Below are positions 41,950 through 50,831 of a stretch of DNA of 64,000 nucleotides, piece after piece. The translations under genes and the position numbers were made by a program. Source of the DNA: Aequorivita viscosa (lineage in GTDB: Bacteria > Bacteroidota > Bacteroidia > Flavobacteriales > Flavobacteriaceae); contig NZ_FNNS01000008.1 in NCBI RefSeq assembly GCF_900106795.1, positions 1 through 64,000 of the forward strand, read 5' to 3'. The first letter of the stretch is position 1. Each line of letters starts with the position of its first letter. Below the pieces are notes generated by a model. That model was not told the DNA's origin, made no database searches, and saw only the letters and a program-made list of their open reading frames with translations.

Positions 41950-43374
41950 TCACGTTTCAAAAAACTCATCTTTAAACCCTATTAAATATAATTTATCCTG
42001 AGCTCGAGTGATGGCTGTATATAACCAACGTAAGTACTCTTTGTCTATTCCGTTAGGCAGATAAGGTTGTTCGACAAACACAGTATTCCACTGTCCACCC
42101 TGAGATTTATGACAGGTTATTGCGTAACTAAACTTCACCTGTAACGCATTAAAATACTTGTTCTTTTTTACGGCCATGAATTTCTTGTACTTTGACTTTT
42201 CTGAAGCATAATCTTTCATAACTTCCTGATAAAGGCTATTTGATTCTTCATACGTAAGCGATGGTGTTTCTGATGATAACGTATCTAAAAGTAAAACGGT
42301 TTCTAAAGGTTGCATGTTAGGGTAATCGACCATGCGCACTTTTACTTCAGCAAATCGAAAACCATATAATTCTTTAAACGCAAATATTTCCAATACTTCC
42401 ACGATGTCGCCATTGGCAATAAAGCCCGCCTCACTGGCATTGTCCACCCAAAAATAATTGTTCTTCACTACCATTAAGTAATCTCCAGAGGAAAGTTCAG
42501 ACTCTTGAAACAAAATTCGTTCACGGATACTTTGGTTATAAAGATTCGCTCTTTTATTAGAACGAACGATAATCACCGTACCTTCATTTCCTAATTCGGA
42601 ATAACTATCGCTAATAGCATCCATTATTTCCTGACCATCAATAGGGCGTATTACATCGGGGAATTGTATCCCAGAGAATTTAAAAGTGTCATAAAAGCCA
42701 TCTTCTATATGTTCTCTAATTTTGGTGGCATTTTCTAGAATCCCGCTGTCTTTTTGCTGCCTAACTACTTCATCTAGCTCAATATGAATAACTTCCCGAC
42801 TGTATTGCGATTCTAATATTTGGCTGTCGAGTGCTGGGCTAACAGAAAGATGAACTGGCGGCAATTGTGCCGTATCACCAATTAATAAAAGCTTACAATT
42901 GTGGCCGCTGTAAACATATTGCATTAAATCGTCCAATAACGAACCATTTTCAAACAATCTGGAATCTTGGTTTATGTCAGGAATCATCGAAGCTTCATCA
43001 ACTATAAATATAGTATCTCGGTGTTTGTTGTTTTGAAGCGTAAACGAAACTGAACCTTTTTCACTCTTTGGAAAATAAATCTTTTTATGTATGGTAAAGG
43101 CTTGCTTTTTTGAATAGTAGCTAATAACCTTCGCCGCTCTGCCAGTTGGCGCTAAAAGTACAGACCTCATTTTGGCTTTTGGAAGGTTTTTAACAAGTGT
43201 ACCGACTATTGTGGTTTTTCCTGTTCCGGCATACCCTTTCAATAAAAAGGTTTCATTTTTGTTAGTACCCAACACAAATTTCGCCAATAATTGGAGCGCA
43301 ATTTCCTGTTTGGGAGTGGTGTTATGGGGGAATTCATTCTTTAAAAAACTATAAAATTCTGATACATTCATCAT
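41950..43374 (-). CDS. RecD-like ATP-dependent helicase
   Basis: 474 residues from ATG 43374 (MMNVSEFYSFLKNEF; a second ATG follows at once). Superfamily 1B helicase: Walker A LKGYAGTGKTTIVGTLV, LAPTGRAAKVIS, Walker B IFIVDEASMIPD, GDTAQLPPVHLS, and the C-terminal UvrD-like blocks YAITCHKSQGGQW and LYTAITRAQDKLYLIG. It resembles a short RecD2 without the N-terminal HhH region and is common in flavobacteria. RecB/RecC partners are not nearby. Likely role: DNA repair or replication-fork processing. Confidence 0.9.
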   Translation of the reverse strand: MMNVSEFYSFLKNEFPHNTTPKQEIALQLLAKFVLGTNKNETFLLKGYAGTGKTTIVGTLVKNLPKAKMRSVLLAPTGRAAKVISYYSKKQAFTIHKKIYFPKSEKGSVSFTLQNNKHRDTIFIVDEASMIPDINQDSRLFENGSLLDDLMQYVYSGHNCKLLLIGDTAQLPPVHLSVSPALDSQILESQYSREVIHIELDEVVRQQKDSGILENATKIREHIEDGFYDTFKFSGIQFPDVIRPIDGQEIMDAISDSYSELGNEGTVIIVRSNKRANLYNQSIRERILFQESELSSGDYLMVVKNNYFWVDNASEAGFIANGDIVEVLEIFAFKELYGFRFAEVKVRMVDYPNMQPLETVLLLDTLSSETPSLTYEESNSLYQEVMKDYASEKSKYKKFMAVKKNKYFNALQVKFSYAITCHKSQGGQWNTVFVEQPYLPNGIDKEYLRWLYTAITRAQDKLYLIGFKDEFFET

Positions 43375-43428
43375 TTTCAACTGTCAATGGGGGTTTAAAG
43401 ATAGCTATCATTTTTTCGGAATAAACTT

Positions 43429-43456
43429 TTGCGAACAAAAAAAAATTGTAGATTTG
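43429..43456 (+). promoter_or_regulatory. Promoter of the 43499-45499 operon
   Basis: TTTTG (TTG 43429-43431) and TAGATTTG (43449-43456) are separated by 17 bases, shorter than the usual 19-20 but with a perfect -7 box, 42 bp before the ATG. Confidence 0.55.
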
Positions 43457-43498
43457 CGATAGACCTTTTAGTAAATCAACACTTAAACAAAATATACA

Positions 43499-44158
43499 AT
43501 GAAATTAGTAATTCAGATTGTTCTTTGGATTGTTATCGTCTTTTTGGGTTGGAAGCTTTGGTCCTCTATTATGGGGCCAGTAGAGTTCAACAAAGTAAAA
43601 GAAATCCGTTATACCAAAGTAATTAAAAGTTTGAAGGATATCCAAGCAGCTGAATTGGCTCACAAAGAAATTACAGGGAGCTTCACAGGAGATTGGGACA
43701 GCCTGATAAACTTTGTAGATACTGCCAAATTTGCAAGAACACAACGAAGAGACACTAGCTATGCCGATGTCGAAAAGAACAAGGCTTTTGGAATCACTGA
43801 AGGTTACTACATTGAAAGATCACTAATAGACACGTTAGGATTTACACCTGTAAAAGATTCATTATTTCGCGGTTCTGATAGATATAAAACAATGATGAAT
43901 GTTCCTATTGAAGGTGTTAATGCTAAATTTGAACTTGAAGCAGGAACAATTACAAGAAACGATGCTGATTATTCAGTTTTTGAAGCTAGAGTTTCAAAAG
44001 ATGTTGTTTTACACGATCTTGACAAAGATTTATTAATTCAAGAGAAGCAAGTTCAATCTGTAGATGGTGTAAACGGGCCCTATATAAAAGTAGGCTCTAT
44101 GGACGAAGTAAACACTACCGGAAACTGGCCTAAAATTTATGACACTGTCATCAAATAA
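43499..44158 (+). CDS. Membrane-anchored protein of unknown function
   Basis: 219 residues. One N-terminal transmembrane helix (MKLVIQIVLWIVIVFLGWKLW), then a soluble region with Thr/Asp-rich segments (ITGSFTGDWDSLINFVDTAK and EVNTTGNWPKIYDTVIK) and no recognised domain. The segment IKSLKDIQAAELAHKEITG after the helix resembles the start of pilin-like or type II secretion pseudopilin-type proteins only superficially. It is first in a tight operon with DUF3822 (20-bp overlap) and rsmD. Families of this kind recur before DUF3822-rsmD in flavobacteria as far as I recall. Function not assigned. Confidence 0.82.
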   Translation: MKLVIQIVLWIVIVFLGWKLWSSIMGPVEFNKVKEIRYTKVIKSLKDIQAAELAHKEITGSFTGDWDSLINFVDTAKFARTQRRDTSYADVEKNKAFGITEGYYIERSLIDTLGFTPVKDSLFRGSDRYKTMMNVPIEGVNAKFELEAGTITRNDADYSVFEARVSKDVVLHDLDKDLLIQEKQVQSVDGVNGPYIKVGSMDEVNTTGNWPKIYDTVIK

Positions 44159-44960
44159 AAATATTGAAAATTTATATTCAAGTAGACTGTCCGTTCAGGT
44201 TTCCCTGAACGGGCTTTCTTTTTTGATTGTAGATTCTAATGATGGTAAAACACAGTTTTTTAAGGAGAAAAAGCTAATCCATAGTACTACACCAGAAGAA
44301 CTTCTGATGGAATTAGAAGAACTTATTGCAAACAATGAAATTCTACAAAACAACTTTATTGAAGTTACAGTAATCTACTCAACATCAATTTATAGCCTCA
44401 TTCCCACATCTCTTTTTGACGAAACAAAAGCAAGTGAATACCTCAAATTTAATTCTAAAATATTAGCGAATGATTATATTGCGCACGATGTTTTAGACCG
44501 TCAAGAAATTGTTGTGGTTTATGTTCCATTTATGAACATAAATAATTATTTATTTGAAAAATACGGCTCCTTTAATTATTATCATTCTGTAAGTATATTA
44601 TTGAAAACCATTCTTGAAAAGGAAAAGTACGCTTTGCCAAAAATGTATTTACATTTCCAACCAAACAGTTTTGATTGTATTGTTTTAAAACACGGAAAAC
44701 TCCAACTCTGTAATACTTACAACTATAAAACTGCGGAAGATTTTATCTATTATACATTATTTTGTATGGAGCAATTAAATCTCGACCCAGAAACGCTTCC
44801 CGTGATGCTTTGTGGGGATATAGGAAAGAATGATAATACGTATAAAATAGCCTACACTTACATTCGAAATATTGAATTTGTAAAATCGGAAATGACTGCT
44901 TTGACAATTGATGAAGCCGAAGATGAGCACCGTCATTTCACACTAAAAAACTCAAATTAA
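44139..44960 (+). CDS. DUF3822-family protein
   Basis: 273 residues starting inside the previous gene. The family has an ASKHA-like layout: an N-terminal half (about 18-120) and a C-terminal half (about 130-260: KMYLHFQPNSFDCIVLKHG, then LCNTYNYKTAEDFIYYTLFC). Such proteins accompany rsmD in Bacteroidota. No enzymatic role is known to me. Its stop overlaps the rsmD ATG (TAATG). The first codons contain a hairpin with a T-run, described separately. Confidence 0.88.
   Translation: MTLSSNKNIENLYSSRLSVQVSLNGLSFLIVDSNDGKTQFFKEKKLIHSTTPEELLMELEELIANNEILQNNFIEVTVIYSTSIYSLIPTSLFDETKASEYLKFNSKILANDYIAHDVLDRQEIVVVYVPFMNINNYLFEKYGSFNYYHSVSILLKTILEKEKYALPKMYLHFQPNSFDCIVLKHGKLQLCNTYNYKTAEDFIYYTLFCMEQLNLDPETLPVMLCGDIGKNDNTYKIAYTYIRNIEFVKSEMTALTIDEAEDEHRHFTLKNSN
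44191..44224 (+). terminator. Hairpin with T-run inside the DUF3822 coding start (possible attenuator)
   Basis: CCGTTCAGG (44191-44199) pairs with CCTGAACGG (44204-44212) and is followed by GCTTTCTTTTTT. It has all features of an intrinsic terminator yet lies at codons 18-28 of DUF3822, just after the stop of the first gene. It could partly end transcription after the first gene. Confidence 0.6.
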
Positions 44961-45499
44961 TGCGAATAATATCAGGAACTCACAAAGGAAGACGACTCAC
45001 AGCCCCAAAAAACCTTCCCGTTAGACCAACAACCGATTTTGCAAAAGAAGCCCTGTTCAATATACTTCGCACACGCCTATATTTTGATGAAATTTCGGTT
45101 TTAGAATTATTTGCAGGAACTGGAAACATCAGTTTTGAATTTGCCTCTCGAGGAGTGCCTACCATTACCGCTGTAGATTCAAACTATGGATGTATTCAAT
45201 ATATTAATAAAGTTTCGGAAGAATTTTCCTTTCCCATAACAGCTATTAAATCTGAAGCCGACAATTATTTAGAACGTGTTTCTGGAAAATTCGACATTAT
45301 CTTCGCCGATCCACCTTACGATTTTGACATTTCAAAGTTTGAAAAAATCGTAAATTTAGTATTTGAAAAAGAATTACTTGACGAAGAAGGAACACTAATT
45401 ATCGAACATTCAAAAGAAAACAACCTTTCCGAAATGCCAAATTTCTCAGAAGCTAGAAAATACGGGGGCAGTGTGTTTAGTTTTTTTAGTCTGACATAG
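44960..45499 (+). CDS. rsmD: 16S rRNA (guanine966-N2)-methyltransferase
   Basis: Methylates G966 of 16S rRNA. 179 residues: opening MRIISGTHKGRRLTAPK, PTTDFAKEALFNIL, SAM motif VLELFAGTGNISFEFASRG and the catalytic DPPY in IIFADPPYDFD. Length and motifs are standard. ATG 44960 shares its A with the DUF3822 stop, indicating translational coupling. About 240 bp of gene-free sequence follow before the RNase P RNA gene. Confidence 0.95.
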   Translation: MRIISGTHKGRRLTAPKNLPVRPTTDFAKEALFNILRTRLYFDEISVLELFAGTGNISFEFASRGVPTITAVDSNYGCIQYINKVSEEFSFPITAIKSEADNYLERVSGKFDIIFADPPYDFDISKFEKIVNLVFEKELLDEEGTLIIEHSKENNLSEMPNFSEARKYGGSVFSFFSLT

Positions 45500-45740
45500 A
45501 GAAACCACGAATGCGCGAATCCTAAGTTACTGAAAACCCTATCGCTACTTGGTCTATGATTTTTAGAACCAATTTTTAAGAGTTTTTATGAGTTTCGAAC
45601 CCACTAATTATTCTTGAATTTATTTTGGCACCACCACCACGATGGAAATTATATTTTGGTAAGTTTTCCCTGAATCCTTATTAATTAAAGAATTTTCAAT
45701 CTTCAGAAAAGAGATTCCCGCCTTCGCGAGAATAAAAAAA
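45500..45740. other. Spacer between rsmD and rnpB with one palindromic repeat
   Basis: No gene is seen. GAGATTCCCGCCTTCGCGAG (45711-45730) is a copy of the palindrome found twice in the RNase P RNA. The T-run that ends rnpB (plus-strand A run 45734-45740) touches it. Confidence 0.6.
45711..45733. repeat. CCCGCCTTCGCG palindromic element, copy beside rnpB
   Basis: Reverse complement matches the in-gene copy at 46025-46053 over about 22 bp with one difference. It lies immediately past the rnpB terminator. Confidence 0.85.
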
Positions 45741-45950
45741 AGCAGGCCTATAAGCCGGGTTCTGTTACCGAAGCTAGTTCGGTACCTTATCATTTATCTA
45801 GACGTTCCGTTACCGAAACGCTCAATCTGCCTACCCTCCTGCATCGGGCGGGAACCCTCAAGCACAGGTTTACGTGGCATTTCACCGCATAGAGTTTACC
45901 TGATTTCACTACAGCATTACCTGTACATCCTTTCTGCTGCACTTGTCCTG

Positions 45951-45979
45951 AAATCTCCGCTAAGGCGGGGATCCCGACG
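45951..45979. repeat. Palindromic element within rnpB, copy A
   Basis: On the plus strand AAATCTCCGC-TAAGGCGGGG-ATCCCGACG. It matches the copy at 46025-46053 in 24 of 29 positions by eye. Confidence 0.8.
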
Positions 45980-46024
45980 GCTGTTAGCCGTTATGCTTCC
46001 CTATGGTGTCCGGACTTTCCTCCC

Positions 46025-46053
46025 AAATCCTCGCGAAGGCGGGAATCTCGACG
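46025..46053. repeat. Palindromic element within rnpB, copy B
   Basis: On the plus strand AAATCCTCGC-GAAGGCGGGA-ATCTCGACG. Nearly identical to the extragenic copy at 45711-45733 read on the other strand. Confidence 0.82.
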
Positions 46054-46071
46054 ATAAGGCGGCCTGCTGTG

Positions 46072-46105
46072 CAAAAGTAGTCTAATGTTAATAAATAAGG
46101 TAAAA
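46072..46105 (-). promoter_or_regulatory. Promoter of rnpB
   Basis: Minus strand TACTTTTG (46079-46072), followed by CACAGCAGG, so transcription starts a few bases later at the RNA 5' end. A TTTTA at 46105-46101 is the likely -33 element, 21 bases away. Confidence 0.75.
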
Positions 46106-46143
46106 TACGAACCCCTATTTTTTTAAAACCCAAAGTTCATCTT

Positions 46144-46151
46144 TATATTTG
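46144..46151 (+). promoter_or_regulatory. -7 element of the 46215 gene
   Basis: TATATTTG followed by CTGCTAAG, 63 bp before the ATG. Only a T-rich stretch (46118-46124) stands at the -33 position. Confidence 0.55.
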
Positions 46152-46214
46152 CTGCTAAGTCACTTCTTAAGTATTTAAAGGTAACTGGTGTGTAGTATGA
46201 CAAAACGGGACTAG

Positions 46215-46607
46215 ATGTTAAATAAGATTCGATTAACTTTAGTGTTATTCTTTTTATTCACTCATTCCTTTTTATATTCCCAAACAGAAAATAAAACGGA
46301 TTGTTCCATTTTGAAAAACATCAAAATGCGCAGGATTTCTGCTCCAAATGATGGATTCGTTATAATCAAAGATTCCATACATACTGAGTATGTAGAAGAT
46401 GAAAAGTATTACATTAATTCAAAATTGGAATGGATTAATGACTGTGAATATAATGCTACAGTAACAGAATTTACTTGGCCAAAATTTAAATTTCCAATCG
46501 GTGAAGTGCTAAACGTTAAGTTAATAAAATTACAAAATGATACCTTGAATCTTGAGCTAAAAGTTCGGGATTTTGAAGTGAAAACGAAGTATATACGAAT
46601 TAAATAA
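46215..46607 (+). CDS. Small secreted protein, function unknown
   Basis: 130 residues. A signal peptide (MLNKIRLTLVLFFLFTHSFLYSQ) is followed by a soluble domain with two cysteines (DCSILKN and INDCEYNAT) that may form a disulfide and with beta-rich hydrophilic sequence (EYVEDEKYYINSKLEW, KVRDFEVKTKYIRIK). I do not recognise the family. Length and signal are clear, and a -7 box precedes it. It stands alone between rnpB (divergent) and dnaX. Confidence 0.8.
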   Translation: MLNKIRLTLVLFFLFTHSFLYSQTENKTDCSILKNIKMRRISAPNDGFVIIKDSIHTEYVEDEKYYINSKLEWINDCEYNATVTEFTWPKFKFPIGEVLNVKLIKLQNDTLNLELKVRDFEVKTKYIRIK

Positions 46608-46742
46608 ATACTGCAAACAACAGTACATAAAAAATTGCTAGTTTTGGCTTACTAAATGTAAGCTGTTTTGTTTGCTTGTTTCTGATTTTCCTTTTCAGTA
46701 GTACAATACACAAGCAAGCAATAAGCTACCGACACAAACACT

Positions 46743-48617
46743 ATGGAACAATTCATTGTATCTGCCCGAAAATATCGCCCTGCCGTTTTTAAGGATGTTG
46801 TAGGACAACAGGCTATTACCAATACTTTGGAGAATGCCATAAAAAACAATCACCTAGCGCAAGCCCTACTTTTTACTGGACCGCGAGGGGTTGGAAAAAC
46901 TACCTGCGCTAGAATTCTTGCAAAAGAAATAAATCAAGACGGAACTCAAAAAGAAGACGAAGATTTCGCTTTTAATATTTTTGAACTCGATGCTGCTTCA
47001 AATAATTCTGTAGACGACATACGAAACTTAATAGATCAAGTTCGTATTCCGCCACAAGTAGGAAATTACAAAGTATATATTATTGATGAGGTCCATATGC
47101 TTTCTTCTGCGGCTTTCAACGCGTTTTTAAAAACTCTTGAAGAGCCTCCAAAACACGCCATTTTTATTTTGGCAACTACTGAAAAGCATAAAATAATCCC
47201 TACCATACTTTCTCGATGCCAAATTTTCGATTTCAGAAGAATTGGTGTTCGTGATATTAAAGACCATTTAGCCGAAGTTGCCATGGCCGAAGGAATTGAA
47301 GCCGAAGACGATGCGCTTCATATAATTGCTCAAAAAGCAGATGGCGCTTTGCGAGATGCACTATCTATTTTTGATCGCGTTGTTAGTTTCGCTGGCACAA
47401 ATTTAACGCGTGAAGCTGTAACTGAAAACCTCAACGTTCTCGACTACACTTGGTATTTCCATATAACAGATTTACTCTTAAAAAACAATATTCCACAGGT
47501 TTTGGTAGCTTACAACGAAATTTTATCAAAAGGATTTGACGGTCACCATTTTGTAATGGGACTTGCTTCACATTTCCGTGATCTTTTGGTCTGCCAACAT
47601 CAAGAAACAATTGAACTTTTAGAAGTTGGGGAACAGGTTAAAACAATGTATTTTGAACAATCCCAAAAAACAAGTCAGCAGTTTTTAATAGACGCGATTA
47701 ACATAGCCAACACCTGCGATTTAAAGTATAAAACTAGTCAGAATCAACGACTATTAGTCGAACTATGCCTGATGCAATTAGCTTCCTTGACTTTTCAGGG
47801 CGAAAAAAAAAACTCCAATAACCAAACTTTAACTCAGCTCAATATAAACCCTGAGCGTTTCGTAATTCCTCCCTCCCACTTTAAGGCTCAAAAACCTGGC
47901 GCTATTCTTTCAGGTGCAAAAGAAAAGCAGATAACCTCGGCTGGAAGTAGTGCTTCAAAATCCATTAAAACGAATGAATTGGGAGCAACGAACAGCAACG
48001 TAAATGAACCCCCTCAAAAACTTTCTTCCGAAGACAATTCAACTATAAAAACGGCTTCAAACGCCCAAACTTCCGTAGATAATAACCAAGAAAAAGCAAT
48101 TGAGGATAACACCGACAAAATAGTTCAACGCTCTAAAAATTTGATGGAACGAAATGCGCGAAAAGTTTCAGCACTTTCGCTAAAAAGCATTCAAAAACAG
48201 CAGGAACTAAAAGAAGAGATTGAAGCAAACACACCCAAACAGAGAATTCTGCCGAAAGAAGAGTTTTCTGAAGAACAAATGATAGCCGTGTGGAATTCGT
48301 ATTCAAAAATTGTTGAGCAAGAAGGAAAATATAATCTACTTTCTCATTTGAGTATGAACGTACCAAAATTGAATGGCCACATAATACATCTTGAATTTCC
48401 GAACTATACTATAAAAACAGAATTAGAACGCGCTAAGTTTGAACTGCTTCAGTTTTTAAGAGAGAATTTAAACAATCACAACATCGACCTTGATATTACC
48501 GTTAACGAGAAGGTTGAAAAAAAGTATGCTTATTCCCCTAGAGAGAAATTTGATAAGTTGAAAGAGAAAAATCCAGCAATAGAAAAGCTTCGTCAAGAAT
48601 TTGATTTGGACATTTAA
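46743..48617 (+). CDS. dnaX: DNA polymerase III subunit gamma/tau, without zinc module
   Basis: Clamp-loader ATPase of the replicative polymerase. 624 residues: opening RKYRPAVFKDVVGQQAI, Walker A GPRGVGKTTCARILA, Walker B-like VYIIDEVHMLSSAAFNAFLK, sensor ATTEKHKIIPTILSRCQ. Between Walker A and the ELDAASNNSVDD block, most bacteria have a four-cysteine zinc module; here a short acidic loop (INQDGTQKEDEDFAFNIF) replaces it, as I recall from other flavobacteria. A long polar linker (about 360-480) precedes the tau-like C-terminus. No obvious slippery A-run for a gamma frameshift product was noted besides AAAAAAAAC near 47803-47812, which lies after the ATPase region. Confidence 0.95.
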   Translation: MEQFIVSARKYRPAVFKDVVGQQAITNTLENAIKNNHLAQALLFTGPRGVGKTTCARILAKEINQDGTQKEDEDFAFNIFELDAASNNSVDDIRNLIDQVRIPPQVGNYKVYIIDEVHMLSSAAFNAFLKTLEEPPKHAIFILATTEKHKIIPTILSRCQIFDFRRIGVRDIKDHLAEVAMAEGIEAEDDALHIIAQKADGALRDALSIFDRVVSFAGTNLTREAVTENLNVLDYTWYFHITDLLLKNNIPQVLVAYNEILSKGFDGHHFVMGLASHFRDLLVCQHQETIELLEVGEQVKTMYFEQSQKTSQQFLIDAINIANTCDLKYKTSQNQRLLVELCLMQLASLTFQGEKKNSNNQTLTQLNINPERFVIPPSHFKAQKPGAILSGAKEKQITSAGSSASKSIKTNELGATNSNVNEPPQKLSSEDNSTIKTASNAQTSVDNNQEKAIEDNTDKIVQRSKNLMERNARKVSALSLKSIQKQQELKEEIEANTPKQRILPKEEFSEEQMIAVWNSYSKIVEQEGKYNLLSHLSMNVPKLNGHIIHLEFPNYTIKTELERAKFELLQFLRENLNNHNIDLDITVNEKVEKKYAYSPREKFDKLKEKNPAIEKLRQEFDLDI

Positions 48618-48689
48618 ACCTTTATTCCAAAAAGGCGAAATCAAAATCTTATAGTTATAAAATTAATAAATCATTAAACGTAAATCAAA

Positions 48690-49271
48690 ATGTTAGGTTT
48701 AAAACTTCCCACAGACCCGCGTTGGGTAAATATTGTTGAAAAGAACATTGAGGATATTCTCACAGATCATGCTTGGTGTGAACAAAAAGCAGCCTCAACC
48801 GCCGTTTCTTTGATTGTAAGTTTTCCGGAATACCCTGATCTTATTCAGGAAATGATAGCGTTGGTGAAGGAAGAAATAAGCCATTTTAAAATGGTTCACG
48901 ACAAAATTTTGGAGCGTGGCTGGATATTAGGTCGCGATCGAAAAGACGAATACGTTTTACAAATAGTTCAGTTTTTCCCCAAAGGTGGCAGTAGAACAAC
49001 CCAATTAGTGCATAGATTGTTATATGCAGCACTAATCGAAGCAAGAAGTTGTGAGCGTTTTCGATTGTTAAGCGAAGAATTGGAAGATAAGGAACTCGCC
49101 GAATTCTACAGAAAGTTAATGGTTAGTGAAGCAAACCACTACACCATGTTTCTAGGCTTTGCTCGGCAATATGGCAATCGTGATGAGGTTGATAAAAAGT
49201 GGAATGAATTGTTATCCTTTGAAGCAGAAGTAATGAAAGATTTAGGAAAACACCAATCTATTCACGGGTAG
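48690..49271 (+). CDS. miaE: tRNA-(ms2io6A) hydroxylase MiaE
   Basis: Hydroxylates the isopentenyl group of ms2i6A37 in tRNAs reading UNN codons. 193 residues with the ferritin-like di-iron ligands of the family: DHAWCEQKAAS, KEEISHFKMVHD, ARSCERFRLL and SEANHYTMF. The oxygen-dependent activity suits an aerobic organism. It follows dnaX by 72 bp on the same strand and may be co-transcribed. Length is normal. Confidence 0.95.
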   Translation: MLGLKLPTDPRWVNIVEKNIEDILTDHAWCEQKAASTAVSLIVSFPEYPDLIQEMIALVKEEISHFKMVHDKILERGWILGRDRKDEYVLQIVQFFPKGGSRTTQLVHRLLYAALIEARSCERFRLLSEELEDKELAEFYRKLMVSEANHYTMFLGFARQYGNRDEVDKKWNELLSFEAEVMKDLGKHQSIHG

Positions 49272-49416
49272 GTACTTGGTTATTTATTATCAACAAGATA
49301 ACTAATAATGCTAAAAGTTTTAATGATAACCGTTTCGCTATTGCCCCAATTATCTGAAAATTTACGAACAATGGTTAAAACCCTAACTGAGCAATAAGTT
49401 AAAGAAAATTCAACTA

Positions 49417-50724
49417 ATGAAAATCGGGCGCAGAAGAAAATTGGTTTCCTACACAAACCTTTTGGATCATCCAATCCGTTTTAATCCTTTCGTTTTTAGT
49501 CGAATGTTTATTCTATGGGCTATTCTTGGGCTCATTGGTGGAATTATTTCTGGATCTTATTGGGTTGTTTTAATGCTGTTGACGGATTTCTTAGGAACGT
49601 GGCAAGGCTGGTTAGTCATTCCTGTTATGGCAATTAGTGGCTTACTCGCAGGTCTTGTTATTTACTTTATTGGCGATCCTGGCGAAATGGAATTAATTGT
49701 GAACAACATTCGTTTTAACAAAGGCAAATTAGATCCGAAAAACAATCCATCAATGGTGCTCTCATCGCTACTTTGCGCTGCCTCAGGTGGAATCTTAGGA
49801 CCTGAAGCGCCATTAGTTCAAGTTACAGGGTCTACAGGCACTTTACTTGGAAAGTTATTGGGAATTAAAGGAGAAGAATTGCGCTCCTTAAGTATTGCCG
49901 GTATGGCTTCTGGATTTACAGCCTTGTTTGGCGCTCCTTTGGGCGGTAGTCTTTTCTCTTTAGAAATTTTACACCACAAACACTCTGTACAATATTATAA
50001 GGCTATTATTCCCGCATTAGTTGCTAGCGGTTTTAGCTACGTAATTTTCGCCATAATTGTTCAATTAGGATTAGGCCCTATGTGGAATTTACCATCCTAC
50101 GAAATGGAAACATTTTTCGACTTTGGTTAGGCTGTGTTTTTTCGAGTACTAGCTACACTGGTAGGTTGAGGATTCATATTCTGTACTAAGTTCTTCAAAA
50201 ACCTATTCGGAAAATTAACGACTCCTATTTATATTAAAACACTCATCGGTGGAATCCTTTTAGGAGCAATTGCCTTTTATATTCCTCTTACACGATATTT
50301 CAGCCACTTTGAGATTAATGAACTATTAGAAGCAGAGGGATCTATCCAGTTTTTGGCAGCCGTATTAATTTTTAAGATTATTGCTATTGCAATTACCATT
50401 ACCTCAGGATGGCGGGGAGGGTTTATCATTCCTTTGTTTTTCTGTGGCACTGCATTAGGAATGCTTATTCACACTATATTTCCTTCTATTAATTTATCCT
50501 TAACCATTGTAAGTTGTATGGCAGCCATCAATGTCTGTGTAACCAGAACACCTATGAGCACCACAATTTTGTTGGCTACCTTAACTGGGTTTACCTACTT
50601 TATCCCAATACTCTTTGCAAGTTTAACAGGCTACTTTCTTGCCCCGCGAATTCCATTTATTAAATCTCAAATGGAAGAAAAAGAACGACGTTTATTACAA
50701 CGAAAAAAAACCTCAAAGCAGTAA
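49417..50724 (+). pseudogene. ClC-family chloride channel/antiporter gene with two in-frame stops
   Basis: One frame of 436 codons is interrupted only by TAG (50128-50130) and TGA (50167-50169), 12 sense codons apart. Before the stops: transmembrane helices (LWAILGLIGGIISGSYWVVL), the selectivity block SGGILGPEAPLVQVTG (GxEGP-like) and FGAPLGGSLFSLEIL. After: GGILLGAIAFYIPLT, TSGWRGGFIIPLFFCGTALG (the GxFxP-like motif) and ending near LLQRKKTSKQ. No frameshift separates the parts, so simple nonsense changes are most likely (TGA probably from TGG Trp, TAG perhaps from a Tyr or Gln codon). If read through, a normal ClC of about 433 residues results. Each fragment alone lacks half of the fold. 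Confidence 0.85.
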
Positions 50725-50831
50725 TTCACAGCTTCTAAAAGTTATTCTACTCTATTTCGTCAGATATAATTTGTATTCTTGTAATTTGAACTTTACATGA
50801 GACTTAGAACACATAACTAAATTGGCATATA

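Larger units (their letters stand above)
45741..46069 (-). ncRNA. rnpB: RNase P RNA (class A)
   Basis: The catalytic RNA that trims tRNA 5' leaders. On the minus strand AGCAGGCC at the 5' end (46068-46061) pairs with GGCCTGCT at the 3' end (45748-45741), forming P1, followed by T residues as terminator. The universal GAGGAAAGTCCGGAC stretch lies near 46025-46011, GGTGAAATGCC near 45897-45887, GAGGGTAGGC near 45839 and ACAGAACCCGGCTTAT at the 3' side (45766-45751). Length is about 329 nt. Two copies of a dispersed palindrome sit within it at 46025-46053 and 45951-45979, in places expected to be variable helices. A TACTTTTG promoter box lies directly upstream. Ends are accurate to a few bases. 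Confidence 0.95.
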
